Shown piece by piece: positions 1 to 8,522 of a stretch of DNA of 64,000 nt; the stretch's first letter is position 1, and each line of letters starts with the position of its first letter. The position numbers and the translations under genes are program-made. The stretch comes from Streptomyces pseudovenezuelae (GTDB lineage: Bacteria > Actinomycetota > Actinomycetes > Streptomycetales > Streptomycetaceae). The notes under the pieces were generated by a model. It made no database searches and had not been told where the DNA came from. It saw only the letters and a list, made by a program, of their open reading frames with translations. The stretch is taken from positions 238,443-302,442 of the forward strand of contig NZ_KQ948148.1 in the NCBI RefSeq assembly GCF_001513955.1. Direction: 5' to 3'.

Positions 1-76
1 GGAGTCCGAACACGGCGGCCGCCTCGGCGAGCACCTCCGCCGACGGGTCCTGGAAACCGCCGACGATCTTCGCCAC
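1..76 (-). CDS. 5' end of a leftward gene, possibly ArsR-type regulator (partial)
   Basis: A GTG at 76-74 follows a purine-rich ribosome binding site (GGGAGAGGGC) and opens a frame that stays open to the window edge. The visible translation starts MAKIVGGFQDPSAEVLAE and continues into an alanine-rich helix ending VFGL. This resembles the first helix of Streptomyces ArsR/SmtB-like winged-helix regulators, but only 25 residues are visible, so the family is a guess. It diverges from the WD40 gene at 433. Confidence 0.45.
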   Translation of the reverse strand, partial: MAKIVGGFQDPSAEVLAEAAAVFGL

Positions 77-432
77 AGCCCTCTCCCGTCCTCTCGGATC
101 AACCGGACCAAGTGTAGGGGCGGCACAGTGATCGTCCCGCTTCGTCCGGTACCGGTCCCTCCCCTCGTGGGGACCGGTACCGGACGGAAGCGGGTGACCG
201 TGGGCAGAACGTGGCCGAGAACGTACGGCGCGCTGGTTGGAACGCGGGGCGCCGGGCTGGTGGCCTGTCATGGCGTCGCCCGTTGGCTGCGCCGCAGGGC
301 CATGATCCTGCCAGCCGGGGGACCCGCAGAGGAGGTTCCGGTGCTGGAGACAGTGCGTTACCGCAGGTCAGCCATATAAAGTGAGTTTTCCGGTCCGGAT
401 TCAACCGCGAGGGAAGTAAGGGGTGGAAGACC
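77..432. promoter_or_regulatory. Divergent intergenic region with long hairpin
   Basis: This 356-bp region separates the leftward gene starting at 76 from the rightward gene starting at 433 and should hold both promoters. It contains the long inverted repeat at 136-194 (listed separately) and an AT-rich CATATAAAG at about 372-380 that could be a -10 region for the rightward gene. I see no convincing coding sequence. Confidence 0.4.
136..194. repeat. Near-perfect inverted repeat with 24-25 bp arms
   Basis: The left arm runs 136-159 and the right arm about 170-194. They match apart from a single one-base bulge (CGCTTCGTCC against CGCTTCCGTCC) and both contain CCGGTACCGG. The loop is about ten bases. 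No T-run follows and no gene ends nearby, so it is not an obvious terminator. It lies in a divergent promoter region, where it could be an operator, an RNA structure or the remnant of a small palindromic element. Confidence 0.7.
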
Positions 433-3400
433 TTGAGCTCCGACTCAGGAGCACGCACGGCCTTCGCGGAGCGTCTCGCACTGTTGTACAGAGAGGCCGG
501 AAATCCGCCCCTCAAGCGCGTCTCCGAGGGAGTCGGCCGGCTGCAGCGGGTCGACGAGCGGGGACGGCCCGTCCGGGTCTCCGCGCAGCGGATCAGCGAC
601 TGGCGCCGGGCCCGTAACGTCCCCGCTCAGTTCACCGCCCTCGCGGCCGTGCTGCACATCCTCATTCCCGAAGCCCGGCGGATCAGTCCCACCCCCGTCT
701 CGGCCGGCCTGTACGACCTCGGGCAGTGGCAGCGGCTGTGGGAGCGCGCGCTGGCGCCGGACGAGGACGAGAACCCCCAGCCGGAGCCGCCCGCCGGGGT
801 CTGCCCGTACCGCGGCCTCGCCTCCTACCGGCAGGAGGACGCCCGCTGGTTCTTCGGCCGGGAACGGAGCACGGAGGCCCTGGTCAAACTGCTCCGCTCG
901 GCGGCCGACACCGGCACCGGCGGTCTGGTGATGCTCGTGGGCGCCTCGGGCGCGGGCAAGTCCTCGCTGCTCAACGCCGGTCTGGTGACGGCCCTGGAGG
1001 ACGGCGCGCTCGGCGGTACCGGCGAGGACGGCGACCGCAGGGTCGTTCAGCTCGTCCCGGGCGCCGATCCGCTCACGGAGCTGACCGCTCGTATACCCGA
1101 GCTGAAACCGCTCGTCTGCGGCACCGACACCGGCGGACCGGACATCGACCATCCCCCGGAATTCCCGCACGCCGTCCGGGAAGCGGTCGCCTCGTGGGCT
1201 CAGCGCGAGGCCGCCGCCGCCCGGCCGGTAGTGATCGTCGACCAGTTCGAGGAGGCGTTCACGCTCTGCTCGGACGAGACGGCCAGGCGTACGTTCGTCC
1301 GGCTGCTGCACGCCGCGTGCACGCCCGCCGGCCCGGACGTCCCCGCGCCCGCCCTGGTCCTGCTCGGCATCCGCGCCGACTTCTACGAGCGCTGCCTGGA
1401 CCATCCCGAGCTGGCCGACGCGCTCCAGCACCGGCACATGGTGCTCGGACCGCTCACCGACGGGGAACTGCGCGAGGCCGTGACGGGTCCGGCCCGGGCC
1501 GTGGGCCTGGAGCTGGAGCCGGGGCTCGCGGAGCTGATCGTGCGCGAGGTGAGCGCCGACGGTCCGCGCGGCGCCCATGACGCGGGCGTACTGCCGTTGC
1601 TCTCGCACGCCCTGCTCGCGACCTGGCAGCGCCGCAAGGCGGGCCGGCTGACGCTGGCCGGCTACCGCGCGGCCGGCGGTATCCAGGGCGCGGTCGCGGC
1701 GACCGCAGAGCGGGCCTGGACGGGTCTGGACCCGGCGGCCCGTACGGCGGCCCGGCTGCTCCTGCTGCGTCTGGTGCGGCTGGGCGAGGACACCCAGGCC
1801 ACCCGCCGGCGCGGCACCCGGCGCCAGCTGGCCGCCGAGTCGACGGACCCGGGCAAGACCGAGGAGTCCCTCGAAGCGCTGGTGCGGGCCCGGCTGGTGA
1901 CGCTGGACGCGGACACCGTGGAGATCACCCACGAGGCGCTGCTGACGGCATGGCCCCGGCTGCGCGAGTGGATCGACGAGGACCGCAGCGACCATCTGCT
2001 GCGCCAGCGCATCGAGGAGGACGGCCGCTCCTGGGAGGGCTCCAACCGCGACTCCTCGCTGCTGTACCGGGGATCGCGGCTGGAACAGGCCCGCACCTGG
2101 GCGAAGTCCGCCGGGGACACCTATCTGACCCGCAGCGCGGTGGAGTTCCTGGCCGCCTCGGTCCGGCTGCGCCGGCGTACCGTCCTGATCGCCCGGGGCG
2201 CGGTGTCGGCGCTGGTCGTCCTCGCGCTGGTGGCCGTCGGTTCGGCGGTGGTCGCCTGGCAGCAGCGCAACGACGCCGTGTTCGAGCAGGTCGTCGCGGA
2301 GGCGGACCGCGTCCAGTACACGGATCCGTCGCTGTCCGCCCGCATCGACCTGGTCGCGCACCGGCTCAGGCCCGACGACGAGGGCACCAACACCCGGCTG
2401 ATCTCCATCGTCAACGCGCCGCTGGCCACCCCGCTGACCGGCCACAGCGGCGCCGTGTACCTGACCTCGTTCAGCCCGGACGGAAAGCTCCTCGCGAGCG
2501 CCAGCTACGACCGGACCGTCCGGCTGTGGGACGTCAGCGACCGCCGGCACCCCAGGGCGCTGGGCAAACCCCTCGCCGGCGGCACCAGCTGGGTGAGCAG
2601 CGCGGTCTTCAGCCCGGACGGCAGGACGCTCGCCGCCGCCGGGGACGACGGGAGGATCCGGCGGTGGGACCTCGCCGACCCGCGTCACCCGAAGCCCCTC
2701 GGCGCTCCCCTGACCGGCCATCGCGGCACCATCTACCTGATCGCGTTCAGCCCGGACGGGCGCACGCTGGCCTCCGCCGGTGAGGACCGCACCGTACGCC
2801 TGTGGGACACGCGGGGCGCGAAGCGGCCGCCGACCGTTCTGAGCGGGGCCGGTGCCGCCGTGCGGTCCGTGGCGTGGAGCCCCGACGGGCACACCGTGGC
2901 CGCCGGGGGCGACGACAACTCGATCCGGCTGTGGGACACCACCGACGTACGGCGGCCCCGGGCGTACGACAGGGTGCTGCAGGGGCACACGGGACTGGTG
3001 CACTCGGTCGCCTTCAGCCCGGACGGGACGGAGCTGGCCAGCGGCAGCGCGGACGACAGCGTCCGGCTGTGGGACGTGCGGGACCCGGCCGACGCGAGCC
3101 AGATCGGCTCGCCGCTCACCGGTCACACCGGTCCGATCTGGTCCGTGGCCTTCAGCCCGGACGGCAGGATGCTGGCCGCCGCCAGCGCGGACAGCACGGC
3201 GAGTCTGTGGAACGTGAGCGACCCGGCGTACCCCTCGAAGGTCGGCGAGCCGCTCGCCGGGAGCAGCGGTGAGATGTACGCGCTGGGCTTCAGCCCCGAC
3301 GGCCGGACGCTCGTGACCGGCAGCGGCGACAGCAAGGTGCGCCTGTGGTCGATCCCGGCGGGCGACCTGGTGGGCAGCAGCGGGGCGTTCCGGCGGGACG

Positions 3401-4395
3401 GCCAGGTGCTCGCCACGGCCGGGCGGGACGGGCGGATCCGGCTGTGGAACGTGACGGACCCCGGCCGGCCCGTGGCGCTGGGCAAGCCGTTCACCCCGGT
3501 GGTGCGCGACCCGTTCTCCCAGGTGCTGTTCTCCCCCGACGGCCGCACGCTCGCGGTGCTCACCACCGGCCGGGTCCACCTGTGGAACGTCACCGACCCG
3601 GCCCACCCCGTGCCCTACGGCCCGGCGCTCGTCCTGCACTCCAGGTTCATGGGTCCCGACGCGCTGGCGTTCAGCCCGGACGGGCGCACCCTGGCCACCG
3701 CCTACGACAGCCGCAGCCTCCAGCTGTGGGACGTCACCGACCCGGCGCACCCGGTGTCCCACGGTCCGATCTCCGGGCACCGGGGGTACATCGACAGCCT
3801 GGTCTTCAGCCCGGACGGCGGGACCCTGGCCAGTGGCAGCGCGGACGGCACGATCCGCCTGTGGAAGGTGACGGACCCAGCTCGCCCGGCCCTGCTGCGC
3901 AAGCCGCTCACCGGGCACACCGGGCCCGTCAACGTGCTGGTCTTCAGCCCGGACGGGCACACCCTGGCCAGTGGCGGCGACGACGACACGGTCCGGCTCT
4001 GGGACGTGACCGATCCCGCCCGCGCCCTGCAGACGGGTGCGGGGCTCACCGGGCACTCCGAGGCGGTCGTGTCGCTGACGTACAGCCGCGACGGCTCCAC
4101 GCTGGCCAGCGGCGGCAACGACAACACGGTCCGGCTCTGGGACGTGGCCGACCCGTCCGCGGCCGGTCCCATCGGGCAGTCGATGAGCCCCAGCGCCAAG
4201 ACGGGCAGCTTCCTGTCCTTCAGCCCCGACAGCCGGATGCTCGGGGTCTCCAGCGGCGCGGACACGATCCGGCTGTGGGACCTGGACGTCGACGACGCGA
4301 TCAGCCGTATCTGCGCCACCACGTCGAACGTGCTGACCCGCCCGGTCTGGGAGGAGTACCTGCCACGGCTCTCGTACGATCCTCCGTGCGACTGA
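433..4395 (+). CDS. nSTAND1 NTPase with N-terminal HTH-like domain and 14 WD40 repeats
   Basis: This 1,320-residue protein probably senses a ligand or partner through its C-terminal propellers and signals through a STAND-type ATPase. Residues 1-85 form the helical, HTH-like module typical of Streptomyces members. The nSTAND1 domain begins at CPYRGL (residue 124), with a Walker A GASGAGKSS at 170-178 and a Walker B VVIVDQFEEAF near 266. A hydrophobic segment at about 584-606 looks membrane-spanning. From about 660 to 1,287 I count 14 WD40 units (FSPDG...RLWDV), enough for two seven-bladed propellers. The start is TTG 433 behind AAGGGGTGG; no in-frame ATG or GTG offers a better site. Its target is unknown. 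Related STAND proteins take part in bacterial conflict and signalling, but nothing nearby proves that role here. Confidence 0.9.
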   Translation: MSSDSGARTAFAERLALLYREAGNPPLKRVSEGVGRLQRVDERGRPVRVSAQRISDWRRARNVPAQFTALAAVLHILIPEARRISPTPVSAGLYDLGQWQRLWERALAPDEDENPQPEPPAGVCPYRGLASYRQEDARWFFGRERSTEALVKLLRSAADTGTGGLVMLVGASGAGKSSLLNAGLVTALEDGALGGTGEDGDRRVVQLVPGADPLTELTARIPELKPLVCGTDTGGPDIDHPPEFPHAVREAVASWAQREAAAARPVVIVDQFEEAFTLCSDETARRTFVRLLHAACTPAGPDVPAPALVLLGIRADFYERCLDHPELADALQHRHMVLGPLTDGELREAVTGPARAVGLELEPGLAELIVREVSADGPRGAHDAGVLPLLSHALLATWQRRKAGRLTLAGYRAAGGIQGAVAATAERAWTGLDPAARTAARLLLLRLVRLGEDTQATRRRGTRRQLAAESTDPGKTEESLEALVRARLVTLDADTVEITHEALLTAWPRLREWIDEDRSDHLLRQRIEEDGRSWEGSNRDSSLLYRGSRLEQARTWAKSAGDTYLTRSAVEFLAASVRLRRRTVLIARGAVSALVVLALVAVGSAVVAWQQRNDAVFEQVVAEADRVQYTDPSLSARIDLVAHRLRPDDEGTNTRLISIVNAPLATPLTGHSGAVYLTSFSPDGKLLASASYDRTVRLWDVSDRRHPRALGKPLAGGTSWVSSAVFSPDGRTLAAAGDDGRIRRWDLADPRHPKPLGAPLTGHRGTIYLIAFSPDGRTLASAGEDRTVRLWDTRGAKRPPTVLSGAGAAVRSVAWSPDGHTVAAGGDDNSIRLWDTTDVRRPRAYDRVLQGHTGLVHSVAFSPDGTELASGSADDSVRLWDVRDPADASQIGSPLTGHTGPIWSVAFSPDGRMLAAASADSTASLWNVSDPAYPSKVGEPLAGSSGEMYALGFSPDGRTLVTGSGDSKVRLWSIPAGDLVGSSGAFRRDGQVLATAGRDGRIRLWNVTDPGRPVALGKPFTPVVRDPFSQVLFSPDGRTLAVLTTGRVHLWNVTDPAHPVPYGPALVLHSRFMGPDALAFSPDGRTLATAYDSRSLQLWDVTDPAHPVSHGPISGHRGYIDSLVFSPDGGTLASGSADGTIRLWKVTDPARPALLRKPLTGHTGPVNVLVFSPDGHTLASGGDDDTVRLWDVTDPARALQTGAGLTGHSEAVVSLTYSRDGSTLASGGNDNTVRLWDVADPSAAGPIGQSMSPSAKTGSFLSFSPDSRMLGVSSGADTIRLWDLDVDDAISRICATTSNVLTRPVWEEYLPRLSYDPPCD

Positions 4396-4485
4396 AGCGC
4401 ATTACGTGATCCCGCTCACAACTCCTCCCCGCAGCGGAGCAGTCCGCTCCCGCTGTTCCTGCGGCCTTGTTAGTCTTGGCCACAG

Positions 4486-4529
4486 CCCGACCGCTGGTGC
4501 ATCCCCCGTCGCCAGCGGTCGGGTCTTTT
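4486..4529 (+). terminator. Strong intrinsic terminator
   Basis: A perfect 12-bp stem (CCCGACCGCTGG at 4486-4497 with its complement at 4512-4523) and a 14-base loop are followed by TCTTTTC. It sits 90 bp after the WD40 gene stop and should end that transcript. Confidence 0.85.
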
Positions 4530-4564
4530 CGTTCGTGATCCCGTTTTGGTCCGGGGCCGTGCGC

Positions 4565-5222
4565 ATGACGATCATCACGGCCGTCCAGGCGCTGGGTGAT
4601 ACAGGAGGACGGCCGGACGGACGAGGTGCGCCCGTGCATCCCCGACGACCCCCGGGTGACGTTTCGTCAGGGCCGCCCCGGCGGGCCGGGGGTCGCCCGC
4701 ACCATCGCGCTCGCGCACGCGACGGGGCCGTACGTGAAGATCCTGGACGCCGACGACCTGCTCACCCCGGACGCCCTCGCCCGGGACCTGGCCGCGCTGG
4801 AGGCCGATCCCGCGCTCGGCTGGGCCACCTCCCGGGCCCTGGACCGGCTCCCCGACGGCTCCACGATCGCCTCCCCCGGCGACCCCGAGGAGGGCCCGCT
4901 CGCACCCGGCGCGCTGCTCGCGCACTGGAAGGCCCACGCCTTCCCGCTGGTCGTCCCCGGCACCCTGTTCGTCCGCCGTGAGCTGCTGCTCGCCCTCGGC
5001 GGCTGGATGGCCCTGCCCGCCTCCGAGGACACCGGCCTGCTGCTGGCCCTGGACGCGGTGAGCCGCGGCTGGTTCACCGCCGAGCCCGGCCTCCTGTACC
5101 GCAAGTGGGAGGGCCAGGTCACCGGGCAGGCGGCGCACGTGGACCCGGCGGAGCGGGCGGCCCGCGTGGCCGTGACGGAGGCCCGGGCGCGGGCGCCGGC
5201 CTCCCTCGACTGGAGCCGCTGA
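4565..5222 (+). pseudogene. Glycosyltransferase family 2 gene broken near its 5' end
   Basis: Two pieces of one gene lie in different frames. ATG 4565 opens MTIITAVQALGDT, the first beta strand of a GT2 (GT-A) glycosyltransferase. A second frame, open from about 4593, carries WVIQEDGRTDEV and the rest of the domain, including VKILDADD (the DxD-like metal and nucleotide-sugar site) and GGWMALPASEDTGLLLALDAVS. Intact relatives have roughly 20-25 residues between these pieces, so an out-of-frame deletion at the TGGGTGAT junction is the simplest reading. Translation could restart at GTG 4596 to give 208 residues, but without the first nucleotide-binding strand. Sequencing error is a less likely alternative because residues are missing and not merely shifted. 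Confidence 0.7.
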
Positions 5223-5235
5223 CCGGCTTGTGGGG

Positions 5236-6471
5236 CTACCGGTCGAAGTCGAGCCCCAGCATCCGGATCGCGTTGCCGCGCAGCAGCTTGTAGGTGACGT
5301 CCTCGGACAGCCCGGACACGTGCTCCCACGCGACCTTCTTGGTGTGCGGCCAGGTCGAGTCGACGTGCGGGTAGTCGGTCTCGAAGGTCGCGTTGTCCAC
5401 GCCGACGGTCTCGATCGCCTCGATGCCGTGCTTGTCGCGGAAGAAGCAGCAGAAGATCTGCCGGTAGTAGTACGTCGACGGCGGCTCCGGGATCAGGTCC
5501 CTGACCCCGCCCCAGGCCCGGTGCTCCTCCCAGACGTCGTCGGCGCGTTCCAGGGCGTACGGGATCCAACCCATCTGGCCCTCGCTGTAGGCCAGTTTGA
5601 GCCGCGGGAACTTCACCAGGACCCCGGAGAAGAGGAAGTCCATCATCGAGGCCATGGCGTTGTTGAAGGACAGGGAGGCCTGCACGGCGGGCGGGGCGTC
5701 GGGGGACGCGGCCGGCATCTGCGAGCTGCTGCCGATGTGCATGTTGACGACCGTCCCGGTCTCCTCGCACACGGCGAAGAACGGGTCCCAGTAGCCGGAG
5801 TGGATCGACGGCAGCCCCAGATAGGTCGGGATCTCGCTGAAGGTGACGGCCCGTACGCCCCGTTCGGCGTTGCGGCGGATCTCCGCGACGGCGAGCTCGA
5901 CGTCCCACAGCGGGATCAGGCACAGCGGGATCAGCCGTCCCGCGCTGTCCCCGCACCACTCCTCGACCATCCAGTCGTTGTAGGCGCGCACACAGGCGAG
6001 CCCGACCTCCTTGTCCTTTGCCTCGGCGAAGGTCTGCCCGCAGAAGCGGGGGAAGGTGGGGAAGCACAGGGAGGCCTCGACATGGTTCATCTCCATGTCC
6101 TCGACCCGCGCCTTGGGGTCCCAGCAGCCCCGCCGCATCTGCTCGCGGGTGATCCCGTCGAGGGTCATCTCGTCCCGCGAGAAGCCGACGGCCGCAATGA
6201 TCCGCTTGTACGGGAAGAGGTCTCCCTCGTACTCCCACCAGTCCGTGAGCTGGCCTTCCGGATCGGTGGTGAACCGGTACTTCCCGCCGACGTACGCGAG
6301 GTCCCCGATGCCGGCGGTGAGCGGCTTCGGCCCCCTGTCCCGGTACTTCGCCGGAAGCCAGGTCTCGAAGAGGTGCGCGGGCTCGATCACGTGATCGTCC
6401 ACGCTGATCACTTTGGGGATGTCCCCGATGCCCGGTCCCGTTCCGGTTCCGCTCTCGCTGGTGACGGCCAT
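5236..6471 (-). CDS. Amidohydrolase family protein (amidohydrolase_2, TIM barrel)
   Basis: This 411-residue protein belongs to the metal-dependent amidohydrolase/decarboxylase group (PF04909). It carries an N-terminal metal-binding motif with DDH in VDDHVIEP (about residues 24-31), a later HIG near 245, and an Asp in ETDYPH near 364, all typical of the barrel active site. Relatives include gamma-resorcylate decarboxylase-like enzymes and the actinobacterial homologues linked to acyl-CoA and steroid metabolism. The actual substrate cannot be read from sequence. The ATG is preceded by GGGGGCAGG. It is transcribed alone, with a nested palindrome just upstream that probably binds a TetR-type regulator. 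Confidence 0.85.
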   Translation of the reverse strand: MAVTSESGTGTGPGIGDIPKVISVDDHVIEPAHLFETWLPAKYRDRGPKPLTAGIGDLAYVGGKYRFTTDPEGQLTDWWEYEGDLFPYKRIIAAVGFSRDEMTLDGITREQMRRGCWDPKARVEDMEMNHVEASLCFPTFPRFCGQTFAEAKDKEVGLACVRAYNDWMVEEWCGDSAGRLIPLCLIPLWDVELAVAEIRRNAERGVRAVTFSEIPTYLGLPSIHSGYWDPFFAVCEETGTVVNMHIGSSSQMPAASPDAPPAVQASLSFNNAMASMMDFLFSGVLVKFPRLKLAYSEGQMGWIPYALERADDVWEEHRAWGGVRDLIPEPPSTYYYRQIFCCFFRDKHGIEAIETVGVDNATFETDYPHVDSTWPHTKKVAWEHVSGLSEDVTYKLLRGNAIRMLGLDFDR

Positions 6472-6477
6472 TGCCTG

Positions 6478-6523
6478 CCCCCTAGCCGGTATCTGATGGA
6501 TCGTCAGATTGCAGGCTAGGGGG
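6478..6523 (-). promoter_or_regulatory. Nested palindromic operator upstream of the amidohydrolase
   Basis: The inner palindrome ATCTGATGGATCGTCAGAT (6491-6509, one mismatch pair) has the size and look of a TetR-family operator. It is enclosed by a second perfect inverted repeat, CCCCCTAGCC at 6478-6487 and its complement at 6514-6523. The whole structure begins 7 bp before the amidohydrolase start codon, so a bound repressor would block transcription initiation. Confidence 0.65.
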
Positions 6524-6624
6524 AGGCACCCGCATCGGCAAGGGCCGGACGGGTCGGAACGACGTCACGGCGCCGCGCCCTTGGCCGACCGCACCGCATC
6601 CGGCACTCGCACGGACCGCTCGCG

Positions 6625-7335
6625 TCAGTTGTTCCAGGTCTCGTCGTACGGGTCGTGCGGTGTGGGGACCGGCTCGGCCTTCGTGACCTGGAGGTACGGG
6701 ATCGGGCCGCCGTTCACCGAGTCCTTGGTCCGCTTGGCGGTGTAGGTGCCGGTGACCTGGAGCCAGCCGTCCGGCTTGAGGACCGGCGGGATCTGCCCGG
6801 TGAGGCCGACCTTGACCGGCTGGGCGTCCGCCGCACAGCAGTTGAGGGCCATGCGGACCAGATAGGGCGCGCCAGAGCGGTCCAGGGCGACGAACCCGGT
6901 GACGGTGATCTGCCGTCCGGCCAGGCCCCGGCCGTGCTCGTAGACGGCCCGGCCCGCGTAGTCGGCGAGTCCGAGCCGCAGGGGTCCGCTCCGCGGGAGC
7001 TTCATATAGCCGTACGACTGCTGCAGGGCCGTGCCCGTGCGCATCGCGCTGTAGGAGCCGAGGGCGGGCGGGGCGACGAGGATCAGGGCGAAGAGGGGGA
7101 GGACGAGGAGCCAGGAGACGCGGGGTTCGCGGTGGGGGTGTTCCTCCTCCTTGGCTTTGGCCCGCCACTCGTACCAGGCCGTCGCCAGCGCCGTCACGAT
7201 CAGGACGACCCCGGCCGCCAGGACCAGCGGGCGCAGGCCCGCCTTGACGTAGCGGAGGTAGAGATCGGTGAGGCCCGCGTGCAGGAGGGCCGCGCCGAGG
7301 ACGAACAGGACCGCCGACTGTGCCTGCCGGTTCAC
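6625..7335 (-). CDS. TIGR03943/DUF1980 family putative permease subunit (YcgQ-like)
   Basis: This 236-residue membrane protein has two N-terminal hydrophobic helices (about 8-25 and 32-50), a charged KAKEEEHPHRE loop, another helix near 73-92, then a soluble domain. That domain includes LNCCAADAQPVKVGL, whose paired cysteines are characteristic of the family. It partners the permease encoded immediately upstream: its GTG at 7335 overlaps that gene's stop by 4 bp, implying coupled translation. In Bacillus the homologous pair is YcgR/YcgQ. The transported substrate is not established here; a metal-ion role is often suggested, but I see no Zur-type box upstream. Confidence 0.85.
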   Translation of the reverse strand: MNRQAQSAVLFVLGAALLHAGLTDLYLRYVKAGLRPLVLAAGVVLIVTALATAWYEWRAKAKEEEHPHREPRVSWLLVLPLFALILVAPPALGSYSAMRTGTALQQSYGYMKLPRSGPLRLGLADYAGRAVYEHGRGLAGRQITVTGFVALDRSGAPYLVRMALNCCAADAQPVKVGLTGQIPPVLKPDGWLQVTGTYTAKRTKDSVNGGPIPYLQVTKAEPVPTPHDPYDETWNN

Positions 7336-8357
7336 AACATCACCAGCCCGGTCAGCACGGACACGACGATCGCCAGGGCGAGGGTGGCGGGCGCGAAGCG
7401 CAGGGCGAAGGCGCGGCCGAAGGTGCCCGTCTGCATCGCGAACAGCTTGAGGTCGATCATCGGGCCGACGACCAGGAAGGTCAGCCGGGCGGTCAGCGAG
7501 AACTGGGTGAGCGAGGCGGCCACGAACGCGTCCGCCTCCGAGCAGATCGACAGCACCACGGCGAGCGCGGCGAGGGCCAGCACCGCGATCACCGGGTTCT
7601 CCGCGGCCGTACGCAGCCATGTCTGCGGGACCACCGCCTTCAGGGTCGCCGCCGCCATCGCGCCCACGACCAGGAAACCGCCCGCGTGCATCACGTCGTG
7701 CCGGACCGACCCCCAGAAGGCGGCCCCCTTGCCCTGGCCCTCGTACGAGTGACGGGCCGGCTCCTTCAGCAGGTCGGTGCGGCCGAGGCGCAGCCACAGC
7801 CAGCCCATCGCGCAGGCCACCAGCAGGCTCGCGACCAGCCGGGCCACCACCATCTCGGGATCGCGCGGGAACGCCACGGCGGTCGCCGTCAGCACGATCG
7901 GGTTGATCGCCGGGGCGGAGAGCAGGAAGGCGAGGGCCGCGGCCGGGGTGACACCGCGCCGGACCAGCGCCCCCGCCACCGGCACCGACGCGCACTCGCA
8001 GCCCGGCAGCACCACGCCCGCCGCCCCCGCCACCGGAACCGCGAGGACGGGGTTGCTCGGCAGGGCGCGGGCGAAGAACGACGGCGGCACGAACACCGCG
8101 ATCGCCGCCGACAGCAGCACGCCGAGCACCAGGAAGGGCAGCGCCTGGACGAGCACGGCGACGAACACCGTCATCCAGCTCTGCATGACCGGCGCGCCCA
8201 GCGCCCCACGGATCGGCCCCTGGAGCAGCACCACCAGCAGCATCAACAGGGTCAGCACGAGGGGGGAGTTCAGGCGCCGTTCGGCCGCGTCCGGCGGTGC
8301 CGGGCGCGGGTCCTCGCCGGTGTCCCGCGTGGGCGGGGGTGCTTTGGTGACGGACAC
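7332..8357 (-). CDS. Permease (DUF318/UPF0718, YcgR-like)
   Basis: This 341-residue protein has about eight to ten hydrophobic helices in the DUF318 permease fold. It contains the family signature PGCECASVPVAGALVRRGV and, in the second half, CSEADAFVAASL, a repeated cysteine/acidic motif fitting an inverted-repeat transporter. The GTG at 8357 has GGAGGG 8-10 bp upstream; the longer frame further upstream has no such site. It heads a two-gene leftward operon and diverges from the RCK-domain gene at 8523. Confidence 0.85.
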   Translation of the reverse strand: MSVTKAPPPTRDTGEDPRPAPPDAAERRLNSPLVLTLLMLLVVLLQGPIRGALGAPVMQSWMTVFVAVLVQALPFLVLGVLLSAAIAVFVPPSFFARALPSNPVLAVPVAGAAGVVLPGCECASVPVAGALVRRGVTPAAALAFLLSAPAINPIVLTATAVAFPRDPEMVVARLVASLLVACAMGWLWLRLGRTDLLKEPARHSYEGQGKGAAFWGSVRHDVMHAGGFLVVGAMAAATLKAVVPQTWLRTAAENPVIAVLALAALAVVLSICSEADAFVAASLTQFSLTARLTFLVVGPMIDLKLFAMQTGTFGRAFALRFAPATLALAIVVSVLTGLVML

Positions 8358-8522
8358 GGCCGGGGTCCCTCCGGGGGTGGGGTGCTGGTTTCCCTGTCCG
8401 TGCGTACGGCGGGGAAGGTCCGATTGCTCAGCGTGCGGGGCGTTTTGGGGATTTCTTGGCAGAGGGACTCGGGAAGGGGCGGACGTGGCGACATCCGTCC
8501 CGGTGAGGCAGTCTTCTCCCTC

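Noticed and set aside
445..4056. Long minus-strand open frame of about 1,200 codons opposite the WD40 gene
   Set aside because: It mirrors the repetitive, G+C-rich sense gene, has no recognisable domain and consists of low-complexity Arg/Gly/Val/Pro sequence.
8358..8522. Zur box that might control the YcgR/YcgQ-like permease
   Set aside because: No TGAAAATGATTTTCA-like palindrome is visible in this gap.
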